A stretch of DNA of 64,000 nt from Acinetobacter indicus CIP 110367 (GCF_000488255.1 NZ_KI530759.1:1-64000), one strand, 5' to 3'; counted from the stretch's first letter, positions 41,846 through 52,220 are shown. Notes: generated by a model not told the origin, from the letters alone. Program-made: numbers and translations.

Positions 41846-41877
41846 AATGGCTTCGGACCAGATGAAGTCTGATTAGC

Positions 41878-42411
41878 TTAATTGTCAGATAACAGCGCCA
41901 CTTGCTGCACATAGTTAAACAATTTTAACTTGGATGCTTCCAGCTCTGCTTCCGGCATTTCCACTCTCAAATCACGGTGAATGCGCAACACATGCTGACG
42001 CAGGGTATGTCGTTCTGCCGCATTATAAGTTTTGCAGAAATCATTAATTACCGGATCACCATCTTTAATAATCCGCTCGACCCAGCGTTGCAGCTGTGCG
42101 GTTTTTTTGGCACCCTGCTGCGGGGTTAAATAAGACAGAATCACCGATTCATCTTCATTGCGCAGCAGTTTCCCAATCCGCTGGAACTGACGGCGACGCG
42201 CCTCATGCGAACTGATATTCTGCACTTCAATGAGTGCATCAATTAAACGCTCATCTACAGGAAGCTTTTGAATTTGCTTCGGGTTCAGTTGAGCCAACTG
42301 CTCGCCCAAAGCAGCCATACGCTGTACGGCTTTTTTCTGTTCAGTTTTACTTGCACGTCCTTCTAAAGATTCGAAATCATCTTCGGTAAAACGGTGCGGT
42401 CGACGTGCCAC
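41878..42411 (-). CDS. darP: Ribosome biogenesis factor DarP (YjgA, DUF615)
   Basis: 177 residues, almost all helical and highly charged. It starts MARRPHRFTEDDFESLEGRASKTEQKKAVQRMAALGEQL, typical of DUF615/YjgA. The family promotes late 50S subunit assembly (peptidyl-transferase centre). It follows ptsO by 2 bp and is the last gene of the rapZ-ptsO-darP run. Confidence 0.93.
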   Translation of the reverse strand: MARRPHRFTEDDFESLEGRASKTEQKKAVQRMAALGEQLAQLNPKQIQKLPVDERLIDALIEVQNISSHEARRRQFQRIGKLLRNEDESVILSYLTPQQGAKKTAQLQRWVERIIKDGDPVINDFCKTYNAAERHTLRQHVLRIHRDLRVEMPEAELEASKLKLFNYVQQVALLSDN

Positions 42412-42413
42412 GA

Positions 42414-42683
42414 TTAATCTGCCTCGTAAAATTTTGCTGCAAAAAGTGCCTGAATTTCAGATAAAGCTTGTTCTTCATCTGCACCTTCAATCACTAAACG
42501 TAAAGTTGTGCCCTTACCTGCGCCGAGCATGAGCAGGGACATGATATTTTTTGCATCGACCAACTTGTCACCTTTGCCAATTTGAATGGACGAACGGAAT
42601 TTCGTGGTGACTTCAATCAGTTTGCCTGATGCACGCGCATGTAAACCTAGTTTATTAATTACGTCAACAGTTGTGTCAATCAT
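42414..42683 (-). CDS. ptsO: Nitrogen phosphotransferase HPr-like protein NPr
   Basis: 89 residues from ATG 42683. This start overlaps the rapZ stop by four bases (ATGA), and an earlier in-frame start would lie inside rapZ. The phosphorylated His is in [12 protein letters not shown], followed by the [27 protein letters not shown] region characteristic of NPr. It relays phosphate in the PTS-Ntr chain. It may also bear on the GigA/GigB pathway at 6.9-8.5 kb, which has been linked to PTS-Ntr in A. baumannii. Confidence 0.94.
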   Translation of the reverse strand: MIDTTVDVINKLGLHARASGKLIEVTTKFRSSIQIGKGDKLVDAKNIMSLLMLGAGKGTTLRLVIEGADEEQALSEIQALFAAKFYEAD

Positions 42684-43531
42684 GACCAGTGCTTCATTTC
42701 CCGGTGTAAGACTTGAATAGACCATTGTGCCTCAAGTGCCTTTTTTAGTCTATCCACCATATAAACAGATCGGTGCTGCCCACCGGTACAGCCAATAGAG
42801 ATGGTCATATAATGACGATGCCCTTCTGCAAATGCAGGTAGCCATTTATTTAAAAACTGATAAATATCCTGGAACATTTCATTGGTCTGTTCATGCTGTT
42901 CCAGAAACTGTTGCACCGGCTCATCCAGCCCGGAATATTTGCGCAAAGACAGATCCCAATGTGGGTTCGGCAAATGCCGGATATCAAAGACATAGTCGGC
43001 ATCCAGCGGAATACCATACTTGTAGCCAAAAGATTGCAAAATCACAATCAGTTTATCGGTCTGACCCAGCTTCGACAGCAAGGTATGCTTTAAGTCATGC
43101 ACACTCTTGTCGGTGGTATCAATGTGCACCGTGGAGCGCAGCTGAATCGGCATAAGCAGGACTTTTTCTTCCTGAATGCATTGATGCAGACTTTTAAACC
43201 GGCTGGCCAGAGGATGCGGACGGCGCGAAGCACTAAAGCGGGTGATCAGCTCCTGATCTTGGGCGGTCAGATAAATAATATCGACCGAGCCATGACCTTG
43301 CAGCTGTTCAAACACCTGGTCAAATTCCTGCAAATTGGCGCGGGTACTGCGTACATCGACCCCTAGCGCCAGCTGTTCCAGATTATTTTCCAGATCAAGC
43401 TTGGCCACAATTTCGGGCAGCAATGCCAGAGGAAGGTTATCAATACAGTAATATCCGAGGTCTTCGAGAACCTGCAAAGCCGAGGATTTTCCTGAACCTG
43501 ATTGTCCGGTCACAATCAAAATACGCTTCAT
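42680..43531 (-). CDS. rapZ: RNase adapter protein RapZ
   Basis: 283 residues. An N-terminal P-loop [16 protein letters not shown] (about residue 8) is followed by DVRST and a C-terminal domain with [24 protein letters not shown] and [19 protein letters not shown]. In E. coli it steers RNase E to the GlmZ sRNA and so controls glucosamine-6-phosphate synthase. GlmZ itself is not expected outside enterobacteria, so its target here is unknown. First gene of the rapZ-ptsO-darP unit. Confidence 0.95.
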   Translation of the reverse strand: MKRILIVTGQSGSGKSSALQVLEDLGYYCIDNLPLALLPEIVAKLDLENNLEQLALGVDVRSTRANLQEFDQVFEQLQGHGSVDIIYLTAQDQELITRFSASRRPHPLASRFKSLHQCIQEEKVLLMPIQLRSTVHIDTTDKSVHDLKHTLLSKLGQTDKLIVILQSFGYKYGIPLDADYVFDIRHLPNPHWDLSLRKYSGLDEPVQQFLEQHEQTNEMFQDIYQFLNKWLPAFAEGHRHYMTISIGCTGGQHRSVYMVDRLKKALEAQWSIQVLHREMKHWS

Positions 43532-43558
43532 GACAAGGCTGTCCTTTCCATTGCTGAG

Positions 43559-44404
43559 CTATGCAGTCGGTTTGATCTGCATATTATCAATTAAGCGGGT
43601 GCTTCCCAATTTTGCCGCCACGAACAAAACAATCTCTTGATTAAATTCATCAATTTTTTGCAGTTCAGGTGTACGTGCCTCTACATAGTCCACAACAAAG
43701 CCGGCCTGCGTCAATGCTGCCTTAATATTCGCTAACACTTCTGACAGCTTTTCACCCTGTTGCAGTGCCTGTTCAGCATTTTTCAGGCTTTGATAAATTA
43801 CTGGTGCCGTTTTACGTTCCTGTTCACTTAAATAACCGTTACGGGAACTAAGGGCCAGACCATCCTCTGCCCGGACAATTGGCACGCCAATCACTTCCAG
43901 TGGAATATTCAGGTCACGTACAAACTGACGGATCACCGCCAGCTGTTGATAATCTTTTTGGCCAAAGAAGGCATAGTTCGGCTGCACAATATTAAACAGC
44001 TTGGTCACCACCACCGCGACACCATCAAAATGTCCCGGACGCTGCAAACCACACAGGTCTTCGGTAATTTCAGACACACTGATGTTGGTTAAACGCGGGC
44101 TTTTGCCATACATTTGCTCGACAGAAGGTGCAAATACGATGTCACAACCGGCTTCTGCCAGCAATTGACTGTCTTGTTCCAAGGTCCGTGGATAGTTGTC
44201 AAAGTCTTCATTTGGACCAAACTGAATCGGGTTCACGAAGATGCTGACCACCACCACATCACATAATTGACGCGCTTCACGCACCAGGCTCAGATGGCCT
44301 TCATGCAAATTGCCCATGGTCGGGACAAAACCAATAATTTTACGCGCTGCACGTGCAGGATTTAATGAGGCTGCCAATCCCTGAATCGTGGTTTCTGTTT
44401 TCAT
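43559..44404 (-). CDS. panC: Pantothenate synthetase
   Basis: 281 residues. It joins pantoate and beta-alanine using ATP, the last step to vitamin B5. The HIGH-like motif is in [16 protein letters not shown] (about 27-42), followed by [28 protein letters not shown] and [10 protein letters not shown]. It follows panB by 3 bp. Confidence 0.97.
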   Translation of the reverse strand: MKTETTIQGLAASLNPARAARKIIGFVPTMGNLHEGHLSLVREARQLCDVVVVSIFVNPIQFGPNEDFDNYPRTLEQDSQLLAEAGCDIVFAPSVEQMYGKSPRLTNISVSEITEDLCGLQRPGHFDGVAVVVTKLFNIVQPNYAFFGQKDYQQLAVIRQFVRDLNIPLEVIGVPIVRAEDGLALSSRNGYLSEQERKTAPVIYQSLKNAEQALQQGEKLSEVLANIKAALTQAGFVVDYVEARTPELQKIDEFNQEIVLFVAAKLGSTRLIDNMQIKPTA

Positions 44405-44407
44405 GTT

Positions 44408-45217
44408 TTACAACTCAACTTGGAAAGTTTGTTCACGTGCCGGGAAAGAACCGTCTTGTACCGCAGCATGATAGGCTTTGAAGGCATCTAAAATGGCTGT
44501 TTCACCAGACTGCTCTTTCATAAAGTTCCGTACAAATTTGGCAACGCGGCCAAACGTCAGACCCAGCATATCTTGCACCACCAGCACCTGACCATCGGTG
44601 TCTGCACCGGCACCAATCCCAATTACCGGAATATGCGGGAACAGGGCGCTAATTTCCTGACCAAGCTGCGCCGGTACACATTCCAGCAATAACAGCGCAG
44701 CACCGGCATCAACTACCGCCTGACAGTCGGCAATCAACTTGTCCGCCGCTTCACGGGTACGCGCCTGGAGTTTATAACCGCCAAAGACATGTACCGATTG
44801 CGGCGTCAGGCCCAAATGCACACACACTGGAATTCCGTTACGGGTCAGCACTTCTACGGTTTCAGCCAGCCAGGCACCACCTTCCATTTTGACCATTTGC
44901 GCACCGGCCTGCATCACGGTTTTCGAGCTTTGCAGTGCATCATTCAAGGTGGCATAACTCATAAATGGCAGATCGGTCATGATAAAGGCATGCTGATTGC
45001 CACGACGCACTGCTGCCGTATGATAGGCCATATCTTCAACGGTCACCGGCAAGGTAGAGTCACGGCCCTGAATCGACATCCCCAGCGAGTCGCCAATTAA
45101 AATACTATCAATTTCAGCAATTTCCATTGCCTTGGCCATACTCGCATCATAACAAGTCAGGCAGGAGAATTTGCGACCATCGGCTTTAAATTGTCTTAAG
45201 TCACTGAGACTAATCAT
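44408..45217 (-). CDS. panB: Ketopantoate hydroxymethyltransferase
   Basis: 269 residues. It makes ketopantoate from ketoisovalerate and methylene-tetrahydrofolate, the first pantoate step. Motifs are LTCYDASMAKAMEIAEIDSILIGDSLGM, the metal-binding Asp residues, KMEGGAWLAETV, HLGLTPQSVHVFGGYKLQ and IPVIGIGAG. It is paired with panC; the preceding folK is a folate gene, which fits the folate cofactor. Confidence 0.97.
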   Translation of the reverse strand: MISLSDLRQFKADGRKFSCLTCYDASMAKAMEIAEIDSILIGDSLGMSIQGRDSTLPVTVEDMAYHTAAVRRGNQHAFIMTDLPFMSYATLNDALQSSKTVMQAGAQMVKMEGGAWLAETVEVLTRNGIPVCVHLGLTPQSVHVFGGYKLQARTREAADKLIADCQAVVDAGAALLLLECVPAQLGQEISALFPHIPVIGIGAGADTDGQVLVVQDMLGLTFGRVAKFVRNFMKEQSGETAILDAFKAYHAAVQDGSFPAREQTFQVEL

Positions 45218-45262
45218 GGAGATGTTCCTCTAGGAAAAGCATAGAACATGCTAAAAATCACT

Positions 45263-45751
45263 TTAAATATTTGCCCAGTGTTCATGGTCCAGCACATCCA
45301 GTGCGGGCTGTTGAATGAACGGCAAGTCTTTTAATAATTGCGTATGCACACGCAGTTCGGGGTCTAAATCCAGTAATGGAATCACCACGAAATCGCGTTC
45401 TAAAACGCCGACATGCGGCACAGTCAGACGTTCATGCTGAATCTGCTCCTGTCCATAGAGGAGTAAATCCAGATCGAGCGTGCGTTCACCCCAATGGCGT
45501 AAACGCACCCGTCCGGCTTCCTGCTCAAAACGCTGCAGCTGATCCAGCAATTCCAGCGCCGGTAAATCTGTACGCAGCTGTACCACCGCATTTAAATAAT
45601 TCGGCTGGTCTTGTGGCCCCATCGGCGGACTTTGATACAGTTTAGAGGTTTTGACCTGACCCAACGTCGCCAGCTTGTGCACAGCTTCGGTCAGAATCTG
45701 GCGTGAATCGCCCAGGTTACTGCCCAGGCCAATATAAGTCACCCTACTCAT
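45263..45751 (-). CDS. folK: 2-amino-4-hydroxy-6-hydroxymethyldihydropteridine pyrophosphokinase (HPPK)
   Basis: 162 residues. It pyrophosphorylates the pterin precursor in folate synthesis. It starts MSRVTYIGLGSNLGDSRQ and has the signature RVRLRHWGERTLDLDLLLYG with the two metal-binding Asp, then LTVPHVGVLERDFVVIPL. Its ATG overlaps the pcnB stop by four bases, so the two are coupled. Confidence 0.96.
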   Translation of the reverse strand: MSRVTYIGLGSNLGDSRQILTEAVHKLATLGQVKTSKLYQSPPMGPQDQPNYLNAVVQLRTDLPALELLDQLQRFEQEAGRVRLRHWGERTLDLDLLLYGQEQIQHERLTVPHVGVLERDFVVIPLLDLDPELRVHTQLLKDLPFIQQPALDVLDHEHWANI

Positions 45752-47220
45752 TGTGTTGGCCCGAAAATAACCTGACTTAAATCCCGTTGTACCCGCTTGC
45801 GCTTCAGAATTGGATGGTCTGCACCAATCCCCGAGCCATTGCTTGATGATGTTGATGCAACCTGGGCACGGGCATCTTCCTGCTGTTTGGCTTTACGGGC
45901 ACGGCGGCTGCGTGGCTCCGGCTCATTCACCAGCGGTTCAATTTCGGCGGTCTGCGCGGCATTCAGCTGCTGCTCCAGATGTTCTTCCTGTGCAGCTTTG
46001 CGACGGCTCTTGGCCCGCTGACGGTTGTACTGGCCAATGGCACGTTCTTTTTCATCGGTGCTCATGGTCTGGTACTGATCCCACCACGTACCCATCTCTT
46101 GAGTCTGGGCATCGCCAGATCTTTCACGCAGCAGCAAAAAGTCGAAACCGGCACGGAAACGCGCATGGTTGGACAAGGCAGCAATTTGCTGAGGTTTTGG
46201 ATTCAGCAAACGGGTTTGCATTTCCCAGACTTCACGAATAAAGGTTTCAGCAAAACGCGGAATCACCGTGCGGGTGGCCTGACGTTTCAGCACATCCAGT
46301 CCAGCCTGGGCACGCGCTTCTGCCGGAATTACCCCTTTGGACAGATAAAAATCACAGCGCTCTAAAAATGGCTTCCACAGCAGCACCGCATAGAAAAAGG
46401 CCGGGTTGATGGTTTTGCCAATCGCAATGCGCTGATCGGTATTTTTTGCAGCCAGTTCAATAAAGGGAGTGATGTCCGGCTTGATGTCGGCAAAAAGCTG
46501 ACGCCAGATACCGAAGTCAATCAGCATCGGCAAGACGCGATTTAAATGCCCCATGGTGAACAGTTTTTGCGATTCATCATACAGACGGTGCGGAGAAACA
46601 TCGCGCAGCAACTGGGTCATTTCCGGAGTAAAAATCTCCAGAATGGCCGGATCAATATTGAAATTCAGCTTGGCCGCAAAACGTAAGGTCCGCAGCATCC
46701 GCACCGGATCTTCTTCAAAACGGACGGTCGGATCACCGAGCAGACGCAAGGTTTTGGATTTAATGTCATCAACTGCATGACAGAAATCCAGCACGATTCC
46801 TTTACGTGGCTGGTAATACAAAGCATTGATACTGAAGTCACGACGGGCAAAATCCTGCTCAATCGTGCCCCAGTTATTGTCTCTTAAAATCATGCCCGCA
46901 GCAGAGGTCACCGCTCTTTTCGGCGGTGCACGGAAGGTAGCAACTTCCACCAGTTCACGTCCAGAATAGACATGAGCCAGCTCAAAGCGGCGTCCGATAA
47001 TGCGACAGCGGCGTCCGAACACCTCTTTGACCTGAGATGGCGTGGCATTGGTCACGGCATCAAAATCCTTCGGATTCAGGCCCAACATCAGGTCACGAAC
47101 ACCACCACCAACGATATAAGCTTCATAGCCAGCTTTGGTTAAAGCATCAATAACATCTAGAATGTAAGCAGGTAATTGCGTGGTTGATAAACCACATTTT
47201 GACGCGCGCAAAGTTTGCAA
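45748..47220 (-). CDS. pcnB: Poly(A) polymerase I
   Basis: 490 residues. It adds poly(A) tails to RNA 3' ends to promote decay. The nucleotidyltransferase head has AYIVGGGVRDLMLGLNPKDFDAVTNA with the catalytic Asp pair, RRDFSINALYYQ follows, and then RRCRIIGRRFELAHV. A PolyA_pol RNA-binding region lies in the middle. The C-terminal ~110 residues are low-complexity, rich in Arg, Lys, Glu and Ala, likely disordered and RNA-binding. The RRCRIIG-type insert marks it as PcnB rather than a CCA-adding enzyme. Confidence 0.94.
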   Translation of the reverse strand: MQTLRASKCGLSTTQLPAYILDVIDALTKAGYEAYIVGGGVRDLMLGLNPKDFDAVTNATPSQVKEVFGRRCRIIGRRFELAHVYSGRELVEVATFRAPPKRAVTSAAGMILRDNNWGTIEQDFARRDFSINALYYQPRKGIVLDFCHAVDDIKSKTLRLLGDPTVRFEEDPVRMLRTLRFAAKLNFNIDPAILEIFTPEMTQLLRDVSPHRLYDESQKLFTMGHLNRVLPMLIDFGIWRQLFADIKPDITPFIELAAKNTDQRIAIGKTINPAFFYAVLLWKPFLERCDFYLSKGVIPAEARAQAGLDVLKRQATRTVIPRFAETFIREVWEMQTRLLNPKPQQIAALSNHARFRAGFDFLLLRERSGDAQTQEMGTWWDQYQTMSTDEKERAIGQYNRQRAKSRRKAAQEEHLEQQLNAAQTAEIEPLVNEPEPRSRRARKAKQQEDARAQVASTSSSNGSGIGADHPILKRKRVQRDLSQVIFGPTQ

Positions 47221-47356
47221 AAGACGCTGTCTCCTACGTCTGAACGTAAAATAGATTAGATGACGCTAATCATATCTCTAACACAATCAAAGGGCAATTT
47301 GATTATCTCAATACTCGGGCCCGGCTGATGCGGTGTTGGCCGATGATCAGACCCGA

Positions 47357-47770
47357 TTAAATACCCAGCCGGTGCCGGTTTTTGGCCAATAATGCCGGTC
47401 CAATCCCTTTGACCAGCTGTAAATCTTCAATCCGTTTGAATTTTCCATGCCGATTGCGGTACTCAATAATGGCTTCCGCCTTCTTTTGTCCCACGCCAGA
47501 TAATTGCTGTAATTGCGCGGCTGTTGCCATATTCAGATTAATTTTTTCACTGCTGCCTGCGCTAGCTGAACGGGGTTGGGAAGTCTTCGTAGAAGCCGAC
47601 GGGCTTAAGCGGGCATCAATCGCCTCTTGTTCGGCCTTCCATTGCAGATAACGCGCATCATAATTTTCTGCCTGCGCATTTTGCAGCGCGAAAAAACTAC
47701 AAAACACGCAGAACATTAACGCCAGTTGAATTAGAGCTTGAACGTGTTGAAATCTTATTCTTCTTGTCAT
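47357..47770 (-). CDS. ComEA-like helix-hairpin-helix protein
   Basis: 137 residues from ATG 47770; a GTG two codons earlier is also possible. A membrane segment or signal peptide covers about 13-33 (LIQLALMFCVFCSFFALQNAQA), then a linker. The C-terminal HhH pair is INLNMATAAQLQQLSGVGQKKAEAIIEYRNRHGKFKRIEDLQLVKGIG. ComEA binds incoming DNA in the periplasm during natural transformation, which Acinetobacter performs, so this is a good competence candidate; a second ComEA copy elsewhere cannot be excluded. It is 10 bp downstream of mazG. Confidence 0.85.
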   Translation of the reverse strand: MTRRIRFQHVQALIQLALMFCVFCSFFALQNAQAENYDARYLQWKAEQEAIDARLSPSASTKTSQPRSASAGSSEKINLNMATAAQLQQLSGVGQKKAEAIIEYRNRHGKFKRIEDLQLVKGIGPALLAKNRHRLGI

Positions 47771-47780
47771 GGTCACTCTG

Positions 47781-48542
47781 TCATTTTAATTGTTGTTTTG
47801 CCTGCTCCCACAACTGATCCATTTCAGCCAACGACACCTGTTCTATATTTTTATGCTGCTGTTGTAACTGCTGTTCAATGAAAGCAAAGCGGGTTCTAAA
47901 TTTATGTACGGTACTCAGCAAAGCCATTTCGCTGGACAGACTCAGTTTACGGCCAACATTAATTAAAGAAAATAAACAGTCACCCAGCTCATCCAGAATT
48001 TCGTCGGAATTTTGCCGATCCACCGCCTGTTTCAACTCCTGCAACTCTTCATCGACTTTCTGCATCGCACCAGTGACATCGGGAAAATCAAAGCCAATCT
48101 GTGCGACATTGTGCTGTAATTGCTGCGCCTGCTGAATGGCCGGGCCATGTTTGACCTCAGATAAGCGCGATGCAGGTTTGCCGGCTTTTTCCTGCTGTTT
48201 AATCTGCTGCCACAATGCACTGACATCTTCCGGGCTTAAGGCCGCAAACTGCTCGGACTGAAATACATGCGGATGACGGCGAATCATTTTATCGGTAATG
48301 GCCTGCACCACATCCTGAAAGTCAAAAGCACCCTGCTCGCTATACATTTGCGACTGGAATACCACTTGCAGCAATAGATCACCCAGTTCTTCTTTGACGT
48401 CCTGAGCATGACCACTGCGCACGGCCGCTTCGACTTCATAGGCTTCTTCAATTGCATACCTGGTCAGCGATTCCGGGGTCTGCTTCTGGTCCCATGGGCA
48501 TTGCTCACGAAGCTGTTTCATCACTGCCAATAACTGATCCAT
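47781..48542 (-). CDS. mazG: Nucleoside triphosphate pyrophosphohydrolase MazG
   Basis: 253 residues. It hydrolyses (d)NTPs to monophosphates and limits stress nucleotides. Two MazG domains are seen. The N-terminal one has CPWDQKQTPESLTRYAIEEAYEVEAA and KEELGDLLLQVVFQ (EExxE and ExxD metal sites), and the C-terminal one has KVDEELQELKQAV and LDELGDCLFSLINVGRKL. Length and both domains match E. coli MazG. Cotranscribed with the ComEA-like gene. Confidence 0.95.
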   Translation of the reverse strand: MDQLLAVMKQLREQCPWDQKQTPESLTRYAIEEAYEVEAAVRSGHAQDVKEELGDLLLQVVFQSQMYSEQGAFDFQDVVQAITDKMIRRHPHVFQSEQFAALSPEDVSALWQQIKQQEKAGKPASRLSEVKHGPAIQQAQQLQHNVAQIGFDFPDVTGAMQKVDEELQELKQAVDRQNSDEILDELGDCLFSLINVGRKLSLSSEMALLSTVHKFRTRFAFIEQQLQQQHKNIEQVSLAEMDQLWEQAKQQLK

Positions 48543-48642
48543 GCCGATTTCTACCTTCTTTAACCATCATCTACATAAAAATATTTGCTATGCTCTCAAC
48601 AGAACAACACTTTGAAAAACAAAAACACAAGGAGTTAGCCAC

Positions 48643-49419
48643 ATGCACAGTATCTTCATTAGTGGTGCAGCACAAGGCATTGGTGCAGCAGTGGCCCGCT
48701 TATTTTATCAGGCGGGTTATAAAGTCGGAATTTATGATTTAAATGTTGCACAGGCCGAGCAACTGGCGCAGCAGCTAGGTCCCAATGCGCAAGCCGGCGG
48801 GCTGGATGTCGCGGATTATGCACAGTGGCAAACGGCTTTGGCGCGTTTTGTAGACTGGGCTGGCGAGCTGAATATTTTAGTCAATAATGCCGGTATCTTA
48901 TATTCGGGTGCTTTTGAAGACACCGAGATTCAGGCGCATCAGCGTACCATGCAGGTTAATGTCAATGGGGTGCTAAATGGCTGTCATGCCGCACTGCCTT
49001 ATTTAAAACAGGCGACTTTTGCCCGGGTGGTGAACCTGTCATCAGCTTCGGCCATTTATGGACAGGCCGATCTGGTATCGTATTCGGCCAGCAAATTTGC
49101 GGTACGCGGTATAAGCGAAGGGCTGGATGTTGAATGGCAAAAATACGGTATCCGGGTGCTGGATGTGATGCCTCTGTTTGTACAAACCGCCATGGTCAAA
49201 GATATGGATGCCGGCACCATCCAAAATATGGGGGTACATTTAAGCGCGGAAGATGTGGCCGATGAAATTTTCAGTTGTGTTACGCGAAAAAGCTCGCTAT
49301 TTACCGCCACCCATCAGCCGGTCGGACTAAAAAGCAAATTCCTTTTTACCCTGTCGCGCCTAAGCCCGCAGTGGGTGAATCGTTATAGCAATATGTGGCT
49401 GGCACGGCGTCCAGACTAG
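48643..49419 (+). CDS. SDR-family oxidoreductase
   Basis: 258 residues. Cofactor motif SGAAQGIGAAVARLF is at about 7 (Ser in place of the usual Thr), Asp33 in YDLN suggests NAD(H) preference, and NNAGI is intact. The catalytic Ser, Tyr and Lys are in NLSSASA and YSASK. The C-terminal part has a hydrophobic stretch (SKFLFTLSRLSPQWVNRYSN) that may touch membrane. It is similar to short-chain dehydrogenases of fatty or ketone metabolism; the substrate is unknown. Stands alone with a shared terminator. Confidence 0.9.
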   Translation: MHSIFISGAAQGIGAAVARLFYQAGYKVGIYDLNVAQAEQLAQQLGPNAQAGGLDVADYAQWQTALARFVDWAGELNILVNNAGILYSGAFEDTEIQAHQRTMQVNVNGVLNGCHAALPYLKQATFARVVNLSSASAIYGQADLVSYSASKFAVRGISEGLDVEWQKYGIRVLDVMPLFVQTAMVKDMDAGTIQNMGVHLSAEDVADEIFSCVTRKSSLFTATHQPVGLKSKFLFTLSRLSPQWVNRYSNMWLARRPD

Positions 49420-49433
49420 AAACTGATGGCCAT

Positions 49434-49465
49434 AAAAAAGCCCGAATCTGATTCGGGCTTTTTTT
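49434..49465. terminator. Bidirectional terminator between the SDR gene and der
   Basis: GCCCGAAT (49440-49447) and ATTCGGGC (49451-49458) pair around CTG with an A-run before and a T-run after. Confidence 0.93.
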
Positions 49466-49484
49466 GTATCAAGTAACAAACCGC

Positions 49485-50897
49485 TTAACCGCGTTTAAAT
49501 TTCTTCTCGGCTTTCTTAAACTTCTGTACATAACGACGACGACGCGCAGCAGTACGTTCATCCACCTGTGATTTACGTCCTTCAAACGGGTTCTCAGAGG
49601 TTTTAAATTCAATCTTCACCGGAGTTCCTTCCAGCTTATAGACCTTACGGAACACGTTTTCCAGGTAACGACGATAATCGGCCGGGGTTTTATCCACCTT
49701 GTTACCGTGAATTACAATCGTTGGCGGGTTCTGGCCTCCCATGTGTGCATAACGCATTTTAATGGCACGACCCTGCACTTTTGGCGGATGGTGCGCTTCA
49801 GTTGCATCATTCAAAATCTGAGTCAGTTTGGCTGGTGATACTTTTAAGCGCGAAGACTCATAAGCACGATGAATCGATGGATAAAGATCACCCACCCCAG
49901 TGCCATGCAGCGCTGAAATCAGGTGAATACGCGCCCAAGGAATAAAGTCAAAGCGGCGCTCGACATCCAGCTTACACTGCTTGCGATCATATTCAGACAT
50001 GTTGTCCCATTTATTGATCGCAATCACCATGGCACGGCCAGCTTCCAGCGCATAACCAATCAGGTGCAGGTCCTGCTCGACAATCCCTTCACGGGCATCG
50101 ACCACCACAACCACCACGTTGGCATCTTTCATCGCCTGCAAGGTTTTTACAATCGAGAATTTCTCGATCATTTCATCGACCTTGCCTTTACGGCGTACAC
50201 CGGCAGTATCAATCAGGGTGTATTTACGCCCTTCACGCTCAAACGGAATATAGATCGAGTCACGTGTTGTGCCCGGCTGGTCAAAAGCAACCACGCGCTC
50301 TTCACCCAGCAAACGGTTCACCAGCGTCGATTTACCCACGTTTGGACGACCAATAATCGCTAGACGCAGACCCGTGTCTTCATCACGCTCTTCCGGGTTT
50401 TCATCTTCCGGCACATCTTGCAGTACTTCTTCCAGCATCTGCTGAACACCGCGACCATGGCTGGCGGCCACTTGCATTGGCTCGCCCATCCCCAGTTTAA
50501 AGAATTCAACCAGCGCGGCTTCTGCATGTACGCCATCGACCTTGTTGGCCACCAGAAAGACTTTTTTACCCAGCGTACGCAGTTCACGGGCAATCTGCTC
50601 ATCCGAAGCCAGCAGACCGGCACGCGCATCGACCACGAAGATGATCATATCGGCTTCATGGATGGCGGTTTTCGACTGCTCGGCCATGTAAGAATCGATA
50701 CCACCTTCAGATTCGCCAATACCGCCGGTATCGACCACGATGAAGGATTTATTCTGATAGGTCGCATCACCATATTTACGGTCACGCGTCAGGCCGGCAA
50801 AGTCTGCGACCAGAGCATCACGACTCTTGGTGATCTGGTTAAACAACGTTGATTTTCCGACGTTCGGACGACCAATGAGCGCAATTACGGGTTTCAT
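49485..50897 (-). CDS. der: GTPase Der (EngA)
   Basis: 470 residues. An essential GTPase of 50S assembly with two G domains: first at 1-165 ([28 protein letters not shown]), second at about 180-350 ([27 protein letters not shown]). A KH-like C-terminal domain follows with basic tail KKFKRG. A terminator separates it from bamB, so it has its own promoter in the 174-bp gap. Confidence 0.97.
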   Translation of the reverse strand: MKPVIALIGRPNVGKSTLFNQITKSRDALVADFAGLTRDRKYGDATYQNKSFIVVDTGGIGESEGGIDSYMAEQSKTAIHEADMIIFVVDARAGLLASDEQIARELRTLGKKVFLVANKVDGVHAEAALVEFFKLGMGEPMQVAASHGRGVQQMLEEVLQDVPEDENPEERDEDTGLRLAIIGRPNVGKSTLVNRLLGEERVVAFDQPGTTRDSIYIPFEREGRKYTLIDTAGVRRKGKVDEMIEKFSIVKTLQAMKDANVVVVVVDAREGIVEQDLHLIGYALEAGRAMVIAINKWDNMSEYDRKQCKLDVERRFDFIPWARIHLISALHGTGVGDLYPSIHRAYESSRLKVSPAKLTQILNDATEAHHPPKVQGRAIKMRYAHMGGQNPPTIVIHGNKVDKTPADYRRYLENVFRKVYKLEGTPVKIEFKTSENPFEGRKSQVDERTAARRRRYVQKFKKAEKKFKRG

Positions 50898-50986
50898 AGA
50901 TTAACCTTTATTTGAGATCAGTCCACTACACGGGTCTGAACATCAGAAACAAATGGGAAGAAAAAATTTCAGTCAAAGACCTGAAT

Positions 50987-51024
50987 AAAAACACGGGGCA
51001 TTGAATATTCAATCACCCCGCGTT
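50987..51024 (-). terminator. bamB terminator with a long palindromic core
   Basis: On the minus strand ACGCGGGG...CCCCGTGT flanks a perfect 14-bp palindrome ATTGAATATTCAAT. The hairpin is followed by TTTTTATT. It closes the rlmN-to-bamB transcript before der. Confidence 0.85.
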
Positions 51025-51071
51025 AAAAAATACGGAAATTGTCGCCTAGTTTAACATAAGGCAACAAAAAG

Positions 51072-52220
51072 TTAACGGTTCTGCCAAATGCTGAATGCAC
51101 CCTTTTGCGTACCGACATATAACTGGTTGTTGATGACACGTAAAGAACGCACTTCACCGCTGGTTTTGGCGCGACCAATCAGCTGACCGTTGCTCGGGTT
51201 AAACAGATGCAAGACACCATCCATATCTCCCACCACCAGGTCCTGACCCAGCATTACCGGGTTACTTAAACGACGGTTAAGCAACTGGTCATTTTCCCAC
51301 AGCTTCTGGCCACTGGTAATTTCATAAGCCACTAAACGGCCATCGGCACTGGCGACAAAAACCCCATTGCCGACCACTTCCGGACGCTTGGTGCTGCTCA
51401 GGTCTTCGCTCCAAACCACTTGCTGTGAAGCCAGATCAGTGACGGTCACCTGACCCTGGAAGCTGGTAGTGACCAGGAACTGGCCAGCTACTACCGGATC
51501 GCCATCAATATCATTTAAACGCTGAATATCGGAGCGACCTTCACTGATGGCCACACGGCGCTGCATACGCGGCGTACCGGTCACCACATCAATTGCATAA
51601 ATATAAGCATTGGCGGTTGCTACCAGCACGGTACGCGGATCAACCGCTACCGGTGCAGCGCTACCACGCAGGCTAAACTGGACATTCGGCAAATTGTAAG
51701 TCCACATTTGCTGGCCAGTCGCCAGGTTATGCGCATAGACAATACCATCATTGCTGATGGTCACCACACGGTTGGCATGCACCAGCGAAGGTGCCAGAAT
51801 AGCCCCAGTCAATTGTGCGGTCCATTTTTTCTCACCTGTAGCCTGATCCAGTGCAAACAGTTGACCTTTCTGATTCCCAACAATCACCAGACCTTCTGCC
51901 GCTTCTACACCTGAGCTGAGCCCCTGTTTGCTGACTTCGGTCTGCCACAAACGCTGCTTGCCACGATAGGCCGCTACTTCACCTTTAGGATCAATACTAA
52001 ATACCACGCCATTATCGACATCTAGCTGTAAACGCAGCGGATCTTCTTCAGCAGTCGATGAGGTGTTTTGAGAAAATACAGGCACCAGGGTTTTGGCCTG
52101 TTGCAGTTTTGGCAAAGGATTCGGTTTTACTTTTTCAACTTTAATGCTGTTGCTTGAACAGCCAACCAATGCAAGGCTTAAAACAGTTAGTGCAAACGGG
52201 ATCTTATATTTTCTATTCAT
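51072..52220 (-). CDS. bamB: Outer-membrane assembly lipoprotein BamB
   Basis: 382 residues. The signal peptide ends LALVGC with lipidated Cys21. The mature part is a beta-propeller of PQQ-like repeats (GQLFALDQATGEKKWTAQL, GIVYAHNLATGQQMWTY, AYIYAIDVVTGTPRM, GRLVAYEITSGQKLW, GVLHLFNPSNGQLIG). It helps BamA fold beta-barrel proteins into the outer membrane. Its start overlaps the yfgM-like stop by four bases. Confidence 0.95.
   Translation of the reverse strand: MNRKYKIPFALTVLSLALVGCSSNSIKVEKVKPNPLPKLQQAKTLVPVFSQNTSSTAEEDPLRLQLDVDNGVVFSIDPKGEVAAYRGKQRLWQTEVSKQGLSSGVEAAEGLVIVGNQKGQLFALDQATGEKKWTAQLTGAILAPSLVHANRVVTISNDGIVYAHNLATGQQMWTYNLPNVQFSLRGSAAPVAVDPRTVLVATANAYIYAIDVVTGTPRMQRRVAISEGRSDIQRLNDIDGDPVVAGQFLVTTSFQGQVTVTDLASQQVVWSEDLSSTKRPEVVGNGVFVASADGRLVAYEITSGQKLWENDQLLNRRLSNPVMLGQDLVVGDMDGVLHLFNPSNGQLIGRAKTSGEVRSLRVINNQLYVGTQKGAFSIWQNR

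Noticed and set aside
45810..46365. Frames of 128-143 codons antisense to pcnB
   Set aside because: They overlap the low-complexity C-terminal part and the core of pcnB in antisense and have no motif.
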